Shown here piece after piece: positions 44,686-55,144 of a stretch of 64,000 nt of DNA. Under the pieces are notes generated by a model. It saw only the letters and a program-made list of their open reading frames with translations, ran no database searches and was not told where the DNA came from. A program made the position numbers and the translations under genes. Source of the DNA: Microbacterium hominis NBRC 15708 (GTDB lineage Bacteria; Actinomycetota; Actinomycetes; Actinomycetales; Microbacteriaceae); the NCBI RefSeq assembly GCF_001592125.1, contig NZ_BCWI01000001.1, forward strand, positions 1 to 64,000, in the 5' to 3' direction. Positions within the stretch are counted from its first letter, which is position 1. Each line of letters begins with the position of its first letter.

Positions 44686-45420
44686 ATGCAGGTGACCGAC
44701 TACTCAGAGGAACGGCTGCTCGTCGCCGAGGGATGCCGCATCCTCGCTCTGCGAGGGCTCGTGGACGACATCCTGGGGCACATCAGCCTTCGAGTGGGCG
44801 AAGACTCCCTGCTCGTGCGCTGCAGAGGCCGCGAAGAACGCGGGCTGAAGTTCACGCAGCCCGACGACATCCACCTGGTCCGCCTCGATGGGAGTACCGA
44901 GCTGCCCGACGGATACTCGGCGCCGAACGAGCTGCCATTGCATCTCGCCACCCTCCGCGCACGCCCGGATGTGAGCGCGGTCGTGCACGCCCACCCGCCA
45001 GCCGTCGTCGCATTGACGCTGATCGGTGTCCCTCTTCTGGGCGTGGTGGGTGCCTACAACATCCCGGCGATGCGAATGGCTCTGGCGGGCATCCCCACTT
45101 TTGCCCGGTCGGTCTTGATCCGCTCGGACGCGCTCGGCAGCGCCATGGTCGACGCCCTCGGCGATCGCCCGGTCTGCCTACTCCGTGGCCACGGGCTCAC
45201 GGCGACAGGATCGAGTGTCGAATCCGCCGTCATCAACGCGATCAACGTCGACGCCCTCGCTCGCATCCAGCTGCAGGTCCTTCAGGCTGGTGTGACGCCG
45301 GCCGCTGTGGCGCCGGCCGACCTCGACGATCTGCCCGATCTCGGACCGGCCTTCAACGAACAGCACGTCTGGCGATTCCATCTCGCCGACCTCGAACACG
45401 CCGGCCTCGGCATCCGATAG
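44686..45420 (+). CDS. Class II aldolase-fold enzyme, probable aromatic-acid decarboxylase
   Basis: 244 residues from ATG 44686 (GGAGAAG upstream). Metal-binding histidines are visible in VVHAHPPA and LLRGHGLTATG. Class II aldolase-fold proteins act as decarboxylases in phthalate (PhtC-type) and p-cumate (CmtD-type) pathways, which would follow dioxygenation. It is the first gene of the rightward arm, opposite the dioxygenase genes. Confidence 0.75.
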   Translation: MQVTDYSEERLLVAEGCRILALRGLVDDILGHISLRVGEDSLLVRCRGREERGLKFTQPDDIHLVRLDGSTELPDGYSAPNELPLHLATLRARPDVSAVVHAHPPAVVALTLIGVPLLGVVGAYNIPAMRMALAGIPTFARSVLIRSDALGSAMVDALGDRPVCLLRGHGLTATGSSVESAVINAINVDALARIQLQVLQAGVTPAAVAPADLDDLPDLGPAFNEQHVWRFHLADLEHAGLGIR

Positions 45421-45445
45421 CGACCAACGATAGGACCACCGACCG

Positions 45446-46306
45446 ATGACTACAGAAGAGCTCGAACCTGCGCCCCCAGCGCCCCTGCTCCCCCTCCTGC
45501 ACGGCCACCGAATCCCGTCACTCGGCCTCGGCACCTGGCCGATGGTCGGCGATGAATGCCAGGAGGTCGTGCGCGTCGCCATCGAGAGCGGCTATCGGCT
45601 CATCGACACCTCATTCAAGTACAGCAACGAGGTCGCCGTCGGGCGGGGGATCCATGACTCCGGGCTGCCCCGCCACGAGATCTTCATCACCAGCAAGTTC
45701 AACAAGGAGTCGCACAGCGTCGACGGCGTCCAGCGCGCCTACGACGATAGTCTCGAGCGGCTCGGGGTGGACCACCTCGACCTCTTCCTCTGCCACTGGC
45801 CGGTCCCGGCTCAAGGCCGTTACGTCGACGCCTGGAAGGGTCTCGTCAAGCTGTTGGAGGAGGGGCGGGTCAAAGCCATCGGCGTCTCCAACTTCAAACC
45901 GGCCCACCTCGCCTCCATCATCGACGCGACCGGGGTCGTGCCCGACGTGAACCAGATCCAGCTCAGCCCCGACATCGCCCGTACCGTTCCTCGACGCGCG
46001 CACGAGGTGCTCGGTATCGTGACCGAGAGCTGGAGCCCGCTCGGCCGCGGGCCCGAGCTGCGGGAGAACCCGACGATCGTGCAGATCGCGGCGGACGTCG
46101 GACGAACGGCGGCACAGGTGGTGCTCCGCTGGCACGTGCAGCAGGGCCTCGTGCCGGTGCCGAGATCGTCAGACCCCAAACGCCTGGTCGAGAACCTCTC
46201 GGTCTTCGACTTCCGCCTTAGCACCGACCAGATGGCCACGCTTGCGTCCCTCGACAACGGCGAAGCCGCCGCGCGGGACTCTGACCTGCCCGAGAACGGT
46301 CATTAG
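45446..46306 (+). CDS. Aldo/keto reductase
   Basis: 286 residues, TIM barrel. The catalytic tetrad is recognisable: D and Y in LIDTSFKYSNE, K in ITSKFNK, H in LFLCHWP; the NADPH site follows at VPVPRSSDPKRLVENL. In this cluster it could oxidise a cis-dihydrodiol or reduce an aldehyde or ketone intermediate. 25 bases after the aldolase. Confidence 0.85.
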   Translation: MTTEELEPAPPAPLLPLLHGHRIPSLGLGTWPMVGDECQEVVRVAIESGYRLIDTSFKYSNEVAVGRGIHDSGLPRHEIFITSKFNKESHSVDGVQRAYDDSLERLGVDHLDLFLCHWPVPAQGRYVDAWKGLVKLLEEGRVKAIGVSNFKPAHLASIIDATGVVPDVNQIQLSPDIARTVPRRAHEVLGIVTESWSPLGRGPELRENPTIVQIAADVGRTAAQVVLRWHVQQGLVPVPRSSDPKRLVENLSVFDFRLSTDQMATLASLDNGEAAARDSDLPENGH

Positions 46307-46884
<578 letters not shown>

Positions 46885-47148
46885 CGTCGGTTTCCCTGCC
46901 TCTTCCGCCTCGATCAACGCCACCTGTGCACCCCTATCAGCGGGAGCGAGGGTCTCGGGAAGCTTCTCAAGCCGACGGGCAACTCGCTCGGCAGTGCTTG
47001 CGAATCGGCGGTACGGACGACCCAACTGTTCGCTCGTGTTGGGGTCCTGGCCGTGCCCCATGAGACGGCGGAGCTGCTCCTCGCTGACCTCACCACCGGG
47101 TTCGACGGCGCCAGAAATGTACGCGAGACCCGATCCGAGCCATGAGCC
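46885..47148 (-). pseudogene. Relaxase internal fragment at right edge of nested island
   Basis: Reads SWLGSGLAYISGAVEPG, SEEQLRRLMGHGQDPN, EQLGRPYRRFASTAERVARR: the segment that follows LTRYYAEAGTPPG in MobF relaxases (compare 33187-35691). The homology stops near EEAGKPTG. With 37191-37313 it forms one gene split by the island ends. Confidence 0.75.
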
Positions 47149-47162
47149 CGGCGGCGTGCTGT

Positions 47163-47480
47163 TCAGTCGTTCAGCCGGTGGAGCCAGTAGCCGGGTTCGC
47201 GGCGCTCGTGGGCGTAGGCGAGGATCAGGATCGTGTCCGGCTCCACCGTGTAGACGATGCGGTACGGGTATCCGCGAACGGCCTTGCTGCGGATCACGGT
47301 GCCATCGTCAGCGGTCGTGAATGGTGGGGCGGCGTTCGGCCATTGGTCGAGGTCTTTCCGGGCTTGCCTTGCTCGGTCGATGAGCGCAAGGCCGATCCCT
47401 GGCTCCTGGTCTTCGTACCAGCGCACGGCGGCGTCGAACTCCGCGACGGCCTCGGGGTGCTCTCGCTGGGCCAAGGTCAT
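47163..47480 (-). CDS. RelE/ParE-family toxin
   Basis: 105 residues with the compact RelE/ParE fold: AEFDAAVRWYEDQEPGIGLALIDRA, VRGYPYRIVYTVEPDTILILAYAHERREPGYW. Acts on ribosome-bound mRNA or gyrase depending on subgroup. Overlaps the antitoxin gene (ATGA). Confidence 0.88.
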   Translation of the reverse strand: MTLAQREHPEAVAEFDAAVRWYEDQEPGIGLALIDRARQARKDLDQWPNAAPPFTTADDGTVIRSKAVRGYPYRIVYTVEPDTILILAYAHERREPGYWLHRLND

Positions 47481-47713
47481 GCGGTGAGCAAGGCGCGCAA
47501 ACGCTCGTAGTGCTCGTCGGCATCCACCAGATCGACCGCACCCTCACGCACCTCGGCCAGTCGCCGGGTAGCCTCGGCACGCCAGGCTGCATCGACCTCG
47601 CTCTCGTCGTCTGCATCATGGAGGCTTTCGAGCAGGGCGTTAGCGACGACCGCGCGCTGATCGGCGTCGAGCGCGAGGCCGTCTCGGATCAGAGTTGCGG
47701 TGTCGGGTGTCAT
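47477..47713 (-). CDS. Antitoxin, addiction-module component family
   Basis: 78 residues from ATG 47713 (30 bases longer if the upstream ATG at 47743 is used). ALALD...RAVVANALLESL and DAAWRAEATRRLAEVREG match the small antitoxins (PF09720 type) that pair with RelE/ParE toxins. Toxin follows, usual order. Helps keep the element in the cell. Confidence 0.85.
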   Translation of the reverse strand: MTPDTATLIRDGLALDADQRAVVANALLESLHDADDESEVDAAWRAEATRRLAEVREGAVDLVDADEHYERLRALLTA

Positions 47714-47816
47714 GTATTCAAGTGTACGTCGAACGGCCGACAATCGCGCTGGGCGTCTGTGGCTCGGGTTGCGGGGCTGCTGTGAACGTCACGCCGACGC
47801 GACGTGCTGCTGATGC

Positions 47817-50800
47817 TCATAGGCCGCGTGCTGGCCCGTCATGTCGCGGGTCGTTGCGCCGCGGGTCGCGTTCGGTCGGCTCGCGGAGTTGCCGTTCGCG
47901 TTCGGCGAGTGCTTGCTGCCTTGCTTCGTGCTCGGCGCGGGTGGTTTCGATCCGTGCGGCGGCGTCGCGGATCGGTAGCGCGCGGAGGTAGTCGGCCTCG
48001 GCTCGGAGCGCGGTGGCTTGCTGGTGCGCCTGTCCTGCTTGCTGTGCTGGGTTCGGCAGTCGCATCCCGACCCGGTGGCGCATCACCGCCTGCGGCCCGT
48101 ACTCGCTGACCAGCAACGCCCGGCGTTCCTGCTCGTGCCGCTGCCGCAACTCGTCACGGTCGGCTCGCGCGGCCTCGACGTGCTGGGCGGCGTCGATCAC
48201 GCGGGGATCGGCCTCGGCGCGACGCTCGGCCTGTCGTGCCGCCCACTCGGGCAGGGTGTCGGTGGTGCGGGGTGGTTCGCCCCATGTTTCGCGCACCCGT
48301 GCCCGAACCGTCCGGGTGTGCTCGCTCGTCTGGCGGTGCTCCGCGCGGGCCTTGCGCCTGCCGAGCCTGCCGACGGTGGCGAGTCGGCTGCTTGCGGCGG
48401 CCTCGCGCTCGACAGCATCGAGATAGGTGGTGCCGTCTGCCTCGGCCTGCACCGTCAACGGTTCCGCGATTTCGGCACGGATGCGCGCCGCCTCGTCCTC
48501 GGCGTGGCGGAGCACGTCGGCGTGCTCGTCGTCCTCGGTCTTGTGTGTTGCGCGCTGGGCGTCGAACCTGGCAGCGGTCTGCTCCCAGCGTTCCGCCGCA
48601 CGTTCGGCTCGTTCGGCTTCGGCGGTGAGGCGGGCGAGTTCTTCGGTGATGAGCTGCACGGGGCCATCGCTGACGAGGCCTTGCACGGCGTCGATGGCTT
48701 GGGCGGTGGCGTGGTCGAGGCCACGGTCTGCCGGGTCGCGTTCCATCGCCTCAACGAACCGCGCCCGCGCATCCGCCATATCAGCGGCGACGACGTGGAG
48801 TTGGTTCTGTTGGCGGCCTCTCGTCATGCCGACGTAGACGCCTGCCGCGCTCGTCGCCTCCGACAAGGCCGTGTGGGAGGCATCGACGGTTGCGCCTTGG
48901 ACGCCGTAGGCGGTCGCGGCATACGACAGGTGCGCCCACTCGCTCACGTACTCGGCGGGGAGGGCGACGGTGCGGCTGTGCTTGCCTCCGCCGCTGACTT
49001 CGCGGGCGTAGACGCTGCCCTCGTCGGTCACATGCTGCACGATCCATTGCTGCCGGTTTGCCACGCCGAGGTCGCTGCTGTTCTTCCGGGTCTGGATCAG
49101 GTCGCCAGCGCCGATGCTCAGCCCGTCGCTGCCGGTCGTCGTCATAGTGTCGTCGACCTCGCCGCGCTCGACCCGCCCGGCGCGGATGTGCTCGTTCAGC
49201 TCGGTGGCCTCGTCGTTGGTGGCGACGGTGATCGCTTCGCCGTCGTGGGCGTGGGCGGTGATGTGCTCGCGGGCCGCTTCCTCGTCGGCATGCAAGGTCA
49301 CGAGGCCCATCGTGGCGAGTCGGTCGAACACGTCGCCGGGGTGCTCCCGGTCACGCATGACCAACGTCAACGCCGCATACTCGGCATCGGTGAACCTGTG
49401 GAGTTCGGTCATGTCGTAGGTACGGCCACGAATCTGGGCGGCCATGTCGAGCACCCCGCCGCGCCCGACCGCCGGGAGCTGCGCCCGGTCGCCCACGAAC
49501 GCGACCGACGCGCCTGCCTCGGCGGTGACGGTCAGCAGAGCGAGGGCGGTGTCCTGGTCGAGCATCCCCGCTTCGTCCACGATCACCCGCTCACCCCGCG
49601 ACAGCACGGCGTCGTTTGGTGGGCCGGTGTAGATGTTCCCGGTTGCAGGGTCGGTGTCGCCGGGTGCGAGGCGTGTCCATACGCCGTCCTCGTTCCACCG
49701 CCACCCATGCGCATACACGAGCGCCGCGACGGAGGTTGCGGGCACGCCGAGTTCTTCGTGGGCGACCTGCGCCGCACGCAACGTCGGCGCAACCACCCGC
49801 GAGGATCGCCCGTGCTCGGCTGCAACCTCGATGGCGACGCCGAGCATGGTGGTCTTGCCTGCGCCCGCCGCGCCCTCGACAATCACGAGCGGGTTGGTCG
49901 AGGCGACGGCAGCGGCGGCCACGGTCTGCCCGGTGTCGAGTCCGGCGGCTTGCGCAGCGTCGGTCACGTCGGGGTGCTTCGGCTCCCGTTCCGGCGTCGC
50001 GGCGGTGAGTTGGTCGCGGAGTGCGGTCTCGGCGGCGACGACGCCAAGGCTGGTGAGGTGGGCGACGTGCTCGGGTTGCACCATGCCCGGCGGCAGCACC
50101 GAGAAACAATCCGAGGCGGCGAGTCCGGTGGCGAGGTCGATGAACTCGCGCAACTCCGCCGGGGTCGCTTGCACGCCTGCCTCGGTGGTGATGCGGGTGA
50201 CGTGCTCTCGCACGGTGTGCGGTGTCCAGGTCGATGCAGCCGCCGCGCAGCGATCCAGCGCACGACTGGCGACCTGTTGCACGCTGAGGTCATCCAGCGA
50301 TGCCGGCGCAACGGTGTCGGGGTGCTGCAAGCTCTCGGGGTGGTAGCCGGCGTCTCGGAGTTCCTGCTGCCACCACTGCTCGTTCTTCAAGTCCGCCGGT
50401 TTCTTGCCGGGCCGCTGGAACGCCCACGCCGCGTCCTGCATCCGAGCGGTCAACACCGGGCCGGGCGTCTCGCCGGGATGCTTCGCTTGCCACTCGGCCT
50501 CCATGCGTTCCAGGTTGCGTCTGATCTGCGCCGACCGCTTCGACATGACGGCGTTGAACGGCTCCAACTCCACAACCTCACCGCTTACGGGGTCGAGGGT
50601 CAGGCCATGCTCGGAGAGCGTGGCGGCGAGCTGGGGGTGCGCGGCGATCACCGCCGTACCGAGAGCACGGATCGCGCCCTGCTGCTGGAACAACGCCGCC
50701 GTGGTCAGCGCCCGCCACTTCCCGCCCGCCCACACCCTCGTGCCAATCTGGAAATGGATATGCCGGTGCGGATCACCCGCACGACTCGTCTTGTGCGTGA

Positions 50801-51272
50801 TCGCGACGGTCTGCATGTGCTCGACCGGCAGCACCTCCTGCGCGCCGCGCGGCCCCGCCAACGTGACCGAATGCTGACCAAGGAAGTGCTGAATCTCCCG
50901 CGCCGCATCCCGCTGCGTCGCGTCCAACGCCTCGGACACGTCCGGGTGGAGTGCGGCGGCGACCGACAGGCTCTTCGGCGCGTTGATCGTCATCTCCGCG
51001 AACAACGGCGACCCCCGACGCACCTTGCCCGGCTTGCGCGGGGTACCCATCGACTCCCCGGTGTCCGGGTTCACCCAATCGACCCAGGCTTCGTACTCAT
51101 CCGCCGACAGCGACCGAGCAGCGGTGACCTCGCCGGTCGCGTCGATCACGGCGTACTCGGCCACGGCCTGGTCTGCGCCGAGGTAGTACTCGTCAGCGCG
51201 GGAGCGGTCGGCCTCGACATAGGCGCGCGCGGCAGCACCGCTGCCGTGGAACAGCTTCACTCCACCCTTCAC
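47817..51272 (-). CDS. MobF relaxase-helicase of the inserted element
   Basis: 1151 residues from GTG 51272 (GGGAGG upstream). Relaxase domain with the histidine triad HRHIHF and APKSLSVAAAL; RecD-type helicase with Walker A EGAAGAGKTT, Walker B VIVDEAG and the late YAATAYGVQG; then a long alanine- and arginine-rich coiled coil (about 800-1100). It should nick the element's oriT and unwind DNA for mobilisation by another element's secretion system. It differs in its N-terminus from the interrupted relaxase (FHGSGAAARAYVE instead of YKYLLRTV). Confidence 0.9.
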   Translation of the reverse strand: MKGGVKLFHGSGAAARAYVEADRSRADEYYLGADQAVAEYAVIDATGEVTAARSLSADEYEAWVDWVNPDTGESMGTPRKPGKVRRGSPLFAEMTINAPKSLSVAAALHPDVSEALDATQRDAAREIQHFLGQHSVTLAGPRGAQEVLPVEHMQTVAITHKTSRAGDPHRHIHFQIGTRVWAGGKWRALTTAALFQQQGAIRALGTAVIAAHPQLAATLSEHGLTLDPVSGEVVELEPFNAVMSKRSAQIRRNLERMEAEWQAKHPGETPGPVLTARMQDAAWAFQRPGKKPADLKNEQWWQQELRDAGYHPESLQHPDTVAPASLDDLSVQQVASRALDRCAAAASTWTPHTVREHVTRITTEAGVQATPAELREFIDLATGLAASDCFSVLPPGMVQPEHVAHLTSLGVVAAETALRDQLTAATPEREPKHPDVTDAAQAAGLDTGQTVAAAAVASTNPLVIVEGAAGAGKTTMLGVAIEVAAEHGRSSRVVAPTLRAAQVAHEELGVPATSVAALVYAHGWRWNEDGVWTRLAPGDTDPATGNIYTGPPNDAVLSRGERVIVDEAGMLDQDTALALLTVTAEAGASVAFVGDRAQLPAVGRGGVLDMAAQIRGRTYDMTELHRFTDAEYAALTLVMRDREHPGDVFDRLATMGLVTLHADEEAAREHITAHAHDGEAITVATNDEATELNEHIRAGRVERGEVDDTMTTTGSDGLSIGAGDLIQTRKNSSDLGVANRQQWIVQHVTDEGSVYAREVSGGGKHSRTVALPAEYVSEWAHLSYAATAYGVQGATVDASHTALSEATSAAGVYVGMTRGRQQNQLHVVAADMADARARFVEAMERDPADRGLDHATAQAIDAVQGLVSDGPVQLITEELARLTAEAERAERAAERWEQTAARFDAQRATHKTEDDEHADVLRHAEDEAARIRAEIAEPLTVQAEADGTTYLDAVEREAAASSRLATVGRLGRRKARAEHRQTSEHTRTVRARVRETWGEPPRTTDTLPEWAARQAERRAEADPRVIDAAQHVEAARADRDELRQRHEQERRALLVSEYGPQAVMRHRVGMRLPNPAQQAGQAHQQATALRAEADYLRALPIRDAAARIETTRAEHEARQQALAERERQLREPTERDPRRNDPRHDGPARGL

Positions 51273-51282
51273 TCTGGCCTCC

Positions 51283-51329
51283 CTCACGAGTCGTCTCGTG
51301 AGAGAGGTGCGCACTACGGCCCCGCCGTA
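51283..51329 (-). other. Candidate oriT of the inserted element
   Basis: Two perfect hairpins just before the relaxase start: CTCACGAG-TCGT-CTCGTGAG (51283-51302) and TACGGC-CCC-GCCGTA (51315-51329). Between and overlapping them the minus strand reads CGCACCTCTCT (51301-51311), identical to the 11-mer upstream of the outer relaxase. Confidence 0.55.
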
Positions 51330-51499
51330 AAATACGTGCCTCACTGAGATAGGGGGCAGATGACTGATGGAGCCGAGCGTCAGCGCGAGAGCGTCGCACA
51401 GAGTGTCGCTGGCAAGAGTTGGCGTCACAAAGTTCGAGGGAACTTTCGGAGTTCGGTTCGATGAAGTGACTAGTCTTCTCGGCGAACTTCGTGACCTGA

Positions 51500-52084
51500 T
51501 TACTGCCCGATGAGTCTTCGGGCAGCGGTGACGACGGAGGCACGGCGGCGTGCGTGTTCGGCGTCGCTCTCGGCTCCGGTGATCATGCGGGCGACCTGCG
51601 GTACCGCTGACCACCATCCGGCGAGTGAGAGCACGAGGAACATCAGGTGGTCGGCGTCGAGGTCGCTCGTTACTGTGCCCTTGGCCTGTCCGTCGGTCAT
51701 GGCGGCGACTTTGTATCCGTAGTATTCGCGCCGCTCGGCCTCGTCGGGTACTTCGGTGTCGAAGACGAGCCCTTCCCAGCGCATGAGCCTGCCGAGTTCG
51801 GGGTGCTCGCGGTGGTAGTCGTAGACGCGCCCGGCGTAGTCGCCCACGTCCTCGGTTGCGAATGATTCGACGGGCACGTCGCGGGCTACCTTCGCCAGTT
51901 CCTCGCGCAGTACGGTGGCGAAAAGTCTGTCCTTGCCCCCGAAGTGCGTGTAGACGCGCTCCTTGTTCACCCCGGCGGCCTTGGCGATGCGCTCGATGGT
52001 CGTGCCGTGCGGCCCGTGCGCGGCGAACTCGGCCACCGCCGCGTCGAGGATGCGGCGCTTCCTGCCCTCAACATCCCAGCCCAT
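51500..52084 (-). CDS. TetR-family repressor
   Basis: 194 residues from ATG 52084 (GGGAGG upstream). N-terminal HTH: RILDAAVAEFAAHG, TTIERIAKAAGVNKERVYTHFGGKDRLF. Ligand domain contains VESFATEDVGDYAGRVYDYHREHP. Divergent from an MFS transporter gene with two matching operators between, so it should repress efflux. Confidence 0.88.
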   Translation of the reverse strand: MGWDVEGRKRRILDAAVAEFAAHGPHGTTIERIAKAAGVNKERVYTHFGGKDRLFATVLREELAKVARDVPVESFATEDVGDYAGRVYDYHREHPELGRLMRWEGLVFDTEVPDEAERREYYGYKVAAMTDGQAKGTVTSDLDADHLMFLVLSLAGWWSAVPQVARMITGAESDAEHARRRASVVTAARRLIGQ

Positions 52085-52110
52085 CGTTCCCACCTCCCGT
52101 CTCGTGCGGT

Positions 52111-52181
52111 AAACCCAACGCTCACGTTGCGTCTTCGCGGTTAGCCTACTACAGTCAAATCCAACGGAAACGTTGGATTTG
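52111..52181. promoter_or_regulatory. Two TetR operators in the tetR-MFS intergenic region
   Basis: A perfect palindrome with 11-bp arms CAAATCCAACG and complement, spacer GAAA (52156-52181), and a second copy of its core CCAACG-CTCA-CGTTG (52115-52129). Both share CCAACG-N4-CGTTG. Confidence 0.75.
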
Positions 52182-52183
52182 GA

Positions 52184-53407
52184 GTGGTGGTGTCTGCGAA
52201 CTCGACGGAACAGATAGCGGGAGCAGGCGAGGCGCGCGAGCACCCGGCAGGGAACGGCGTGGTCGTGCTGCTCGTGGTCACGGCGCTGCTGGTGCTCACG
52301 CAGTTGTACGCGGCAATCCCGCTGATCGCCCCGATCGGTGCGGAACTCGGCTCTGATGTGACGTTCGCGCTCTCGACGGTGTTCAGCGTGTGCTATGCGG
52401 TCGGGTTCCTGATCTGGGGGCCGTTGGCCGATCAGTACGGGCGGAAGCGGATCATGCTCATCGGCCTGGTGTATCTCACCGTCGCGACCATCGCCTGCGG
52501 CTTCGCCTCCACGGTGCCGATGCTTGCTGCGCTGCGCGGGGTGCAGGGGGTGATGGCGTCGAGTTTCGCGCCGGTTGCGCTCGCGTATCTGGCCGAAGCG
52601 ACCCCGCTGAAGCGTCGGGCAACGGCGATCGGGGCCATGTCGACGGCATTCCTCGTTGCCGGGATCGCAGGCCAAGTACTCGCCTCCGCGCTCAGCCTGA
52701 CGTTGGGCTGGCAGTGGGTGTTCATCCTCTCCGGCATCATGCTCGGCCTCGGCATGATCGGCGTCGCCGTGCTCGTCACCGAGCCGCACAGTCGCAGAGA
52801 CGATGCGAGCCTGGTGCGTCGCTTCGCCGTAGTCGGGAGGGTCGCCACACGCCCCTCGGTGCTGCTACTGAGCCTCGCGCACCTAACGCTGCTGTTGTCG
52901 TTCGTCGGCATGTACACCGGCCTCGGCCCGCACCTGACCGACCTCTGCCTGGACTCATCGCAGGTGATCTGGCTCCGCCTCGTCGGGCTGCCGGGCATGT
53001 TCGCCTCCCTCTTCGCGGGCGCTATTGCGAAGCGTCTCGGCGGCGCGGGGGTTGCACGTGCCGGGTTCGCCCTCGCCGCGATTGGGCTGCTGATCGAAGC
53101 CGCACTCTCGGCATCCCTCGCGGGCACGGCGCTGGCGAGTCTCGTGTGAGTCACTGGGGTCGCGCTCGCGGTGCCCGCGATGATCACCCTGTTCGGCGAG
53201 ACCGCCGCCCCGAACCGGGCCGGTGGGATGGCGCTCAACGGATTCGTGCTGTTCCTCGGTGCCAGCGTCGGCCCACTCACTGCCTACCTGGGCTTGGACT
53301 TCCCGATCCTGCTCGTCAGTCTCGCCGCGCTCATGGTGCTCGCCGTCGCCAGCCTCACCGGGTTCGCCCGACTCACCCGCACGCCCGCTTCGGAGGTACC
53401 TGTATGA
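52184..53407 (+). pseudogene. MFS transporter with in-frame stop
   Basis: 407 codons in one frame, the right size for a 12-helix major facilitator; motif A GPLADQYGRKR is intact. A single TGA at 53147-53149 interrupts it after LASLV, and the frame continues VTGVALAVPAMITLFGE to a normal end at 53407. This is a nonsense mutation or a recoding site; about 321 residues and ten helices lie before it. GTG starts at 52184, 52187 or 52190. Confidence 0.85.
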
Positions 53408-54093
53408 CTCGCATCCTGATTCTCGGCGCGACCGGGCGCACCGGAGCCGCCATCCTCGCTCATCTCCCCGCAGGCATCGAGGCGACCGCTGCGCTGCGCG
53501 ATCCGGCAGACACCACGCGGCTCGCCAAGACTGCTGCATCGCTGACCTCCACGGTCGTGAACATCGCTGAGAACGCCAGTCTCACGCAAGCAATGCACGG
53601 CATCGACGTCGTCATGAACGCGATCCGACTGCGTGAGGACATCGCCCCGACCGAACTCGTGGCCGTACATGATCGACTCATCGAGGCAAGCACCAAGGCC
53701 AACGGCGCTCCGGCCCGGATCGTCACGGTCGGCGGAGCAGGAGCACTCCGACTCCCTGGAGACAGACGGTTCTGGCAAGACCCCCGGTTCCCAGAACCCA
53801 CACTGCCGCGCGGGAGAGCACACGCCATGCTGCGCGACCACCTCGAAGCGGGCAACGCAGGATCAGAATGGGCGTATCTGATCCCGCCGCCCGTCTACGA
53901 ACCGGAGGGGCCGACGACAGCACGCTGGGAACGAGTCTCCCCTTCCACAGACGAGACTGCGTTCACCCGACAAGCGATCAGTTATGCCGACTTCGGAGCG
54001 GCAGTCGCGGAGACTTCCACCAAGGACGACACTCGCACGCAACTCATCGCATGGCCCAGTGAACTGACAGAAAAGCACCCGATGAGTGGATAG
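53404..54093 (+). CDS. NAD(P)-binding atypical short-chain dehydrogenase
   Basis: 229 residues. Starts MTRILILGATGRTGAAILAHL, a Rossmann site of the NmrA/atypical SDR kind, with VTVGGAGAL later. Probably an NAD(P)H-dependent reductase or epimerase-like enzyme. Coupled to the MFS gene (ATGA) and overlaps the AraC-type gene downstream. Confidence 0.75.
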   Translation: MTRILILGATGRTGAAILAHLPAGIEATAALRDPADTTRLAKTAASLTSTVVNIAENASLTQAMHGIDVVMNAIRLREDIAPTELVAVHDRLIEASTKANGAPARIVTVGGAGALRLPGDRRFWQDPRFPEPTLPRGRAHAMLRDHLEAGNAGSEWAYLIPPPVYEPEGPTTARWERVSPSTDETAFTRQAISYADFGAAVAETSTKDDTRTQLIAWPSELTEKHPMSG

Positions 54094-54997
54094 GCGCATC
54101 TCCCCGCCGTTGTCGGCTCGGACACGGACGACGCATCGACCTGTGGGCCTGGCGGCGTACAACGTTGTCCGGCTCGTTGTGATCCGTGACGGCACGGCCA
54201 TCGTGTTCAGCGAGTTCGGACAGCAACCCGTCAGCTTTGGCGACGCGGTGCTGCTGGGGCCGAGCGTGCTGTTCGGCGTCGAACCCGAGGGGCGGGTCAC
54301 CTATACGACGGTCTACATCGACACCGACATGGCGCTGGATCAGTTCTTCTGGCAACACTCCGCGATCTTGCACGACCGCCTCGACGCCCACGACTTCGCG
54401 GGAAAGGTGTACACCGAACCTGCCCAGGTACTGCACCTGGGCCGGGATCGAGCCGGGCGGTTGTTGCCGTGGCTGGACGAGCTGGTCGCCCTCACCGTCG
54501 AGGGCAAGTACCTGGAACGGTTCCATCGGATGCAGGCGCTCTGGTTCCTCATCACCGATGTGATCGCGCCGTGCATCCGCGTCTCGACGGTGCGGCTGAC
54601 CCGGCTGCAACGTGCCCGCGCTCGCCCGTTCTCCGCTCGAAGTCGGGTGCCTGAACCGTTGCGTCGTGAGGCGATGCTGGTGCGCGACGCGCTGCACAGC
54701 CGGATCACGCACCCGTGGACGCTCGCGGAACTGGCAGCCCTGGTGCGGCTCTCTCCGAAGCACCTGGTGCGCGTGTTCACGGACACGTTCGGGAAGACCC
54801 CGACCGCCTACCTGGTGATGCTCCGCGTGCAAGAGATGGCGCGGCTCCTACGCGAGACGAACATCACCGTCACCGCCACCGGGCAGCGGGTGGGGTGGCG
54901 GAGCCGGTCGCGCGCGGTAGAAGCATCCACAGCGCACACCGGAGTGACACCGAGCCGCTACCGAGACATGCGCCCGCTCATGACCGACCTCCCATGA
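54086..54997 (+). CDS. AraC-family regulator
   Basis: 303 residues, GTG start at 54086 inside the previous gene. N-terminal cupin-like sensing part (VRLVVIRDGTAIVFSEFG, SFGDAVLLGPSVLFGVEPEG), C-terminal AraC HTH pair (LAELAALVRLSPKHLVRVFTDTFGKTPTAYL, then a degraded second helix, ATGQRVGWRSRSRAVEAS). A second, broken copy of this type follows at 55145. Confidence 0.8.
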   Translation: MDRRISPPLSARTRTTHRPVGLAAYNVVRLVVIRDGTAIVFSEFGQQPVSFGDAVLLGPSVLFGVEPEGRVTYTTVYIDTDMALDQFFWQHSAILHDRLDAHDFAGKVYTEPAQVLHLGRDRAGRLLPWLDELVALTVEGKYLERFHRMQALWFLITDVIAPCIRVSTVRLTRLQRARARPFSARSRVPEPLRREAMLVRDALHSRITHPWTLAELAALVRLSPKHLVRVFTDTFGKTPTAYLVMLRVQEMARLLRETNITVTATGQRVGWRSRSRAVEASTAHTGVTPSRYRDMRPLMTDLP

Positions 54998-55144
54998 CCG
55001 AGCCGGTCGCGCTGCCCGGCAAAGTGCCGGAGTGACCGGGAAACGCCCGGCCTGCTCGTCTCCTGCTTCGCCGCGACCGCCGGTGCTTGGTAGGCCGGTT
55101 CTTCCCCCTGGTTGCTCGGGGGTGGTCAGAGAAGGGAGGTCGTC

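Noticed and set aside
48018..51347. 1109-residue rightward frame opposite the inner relaxase
   Set aside because: Histidine/glycine/arginine-rich antisense shadow; the relaxase on the other strand is certain.
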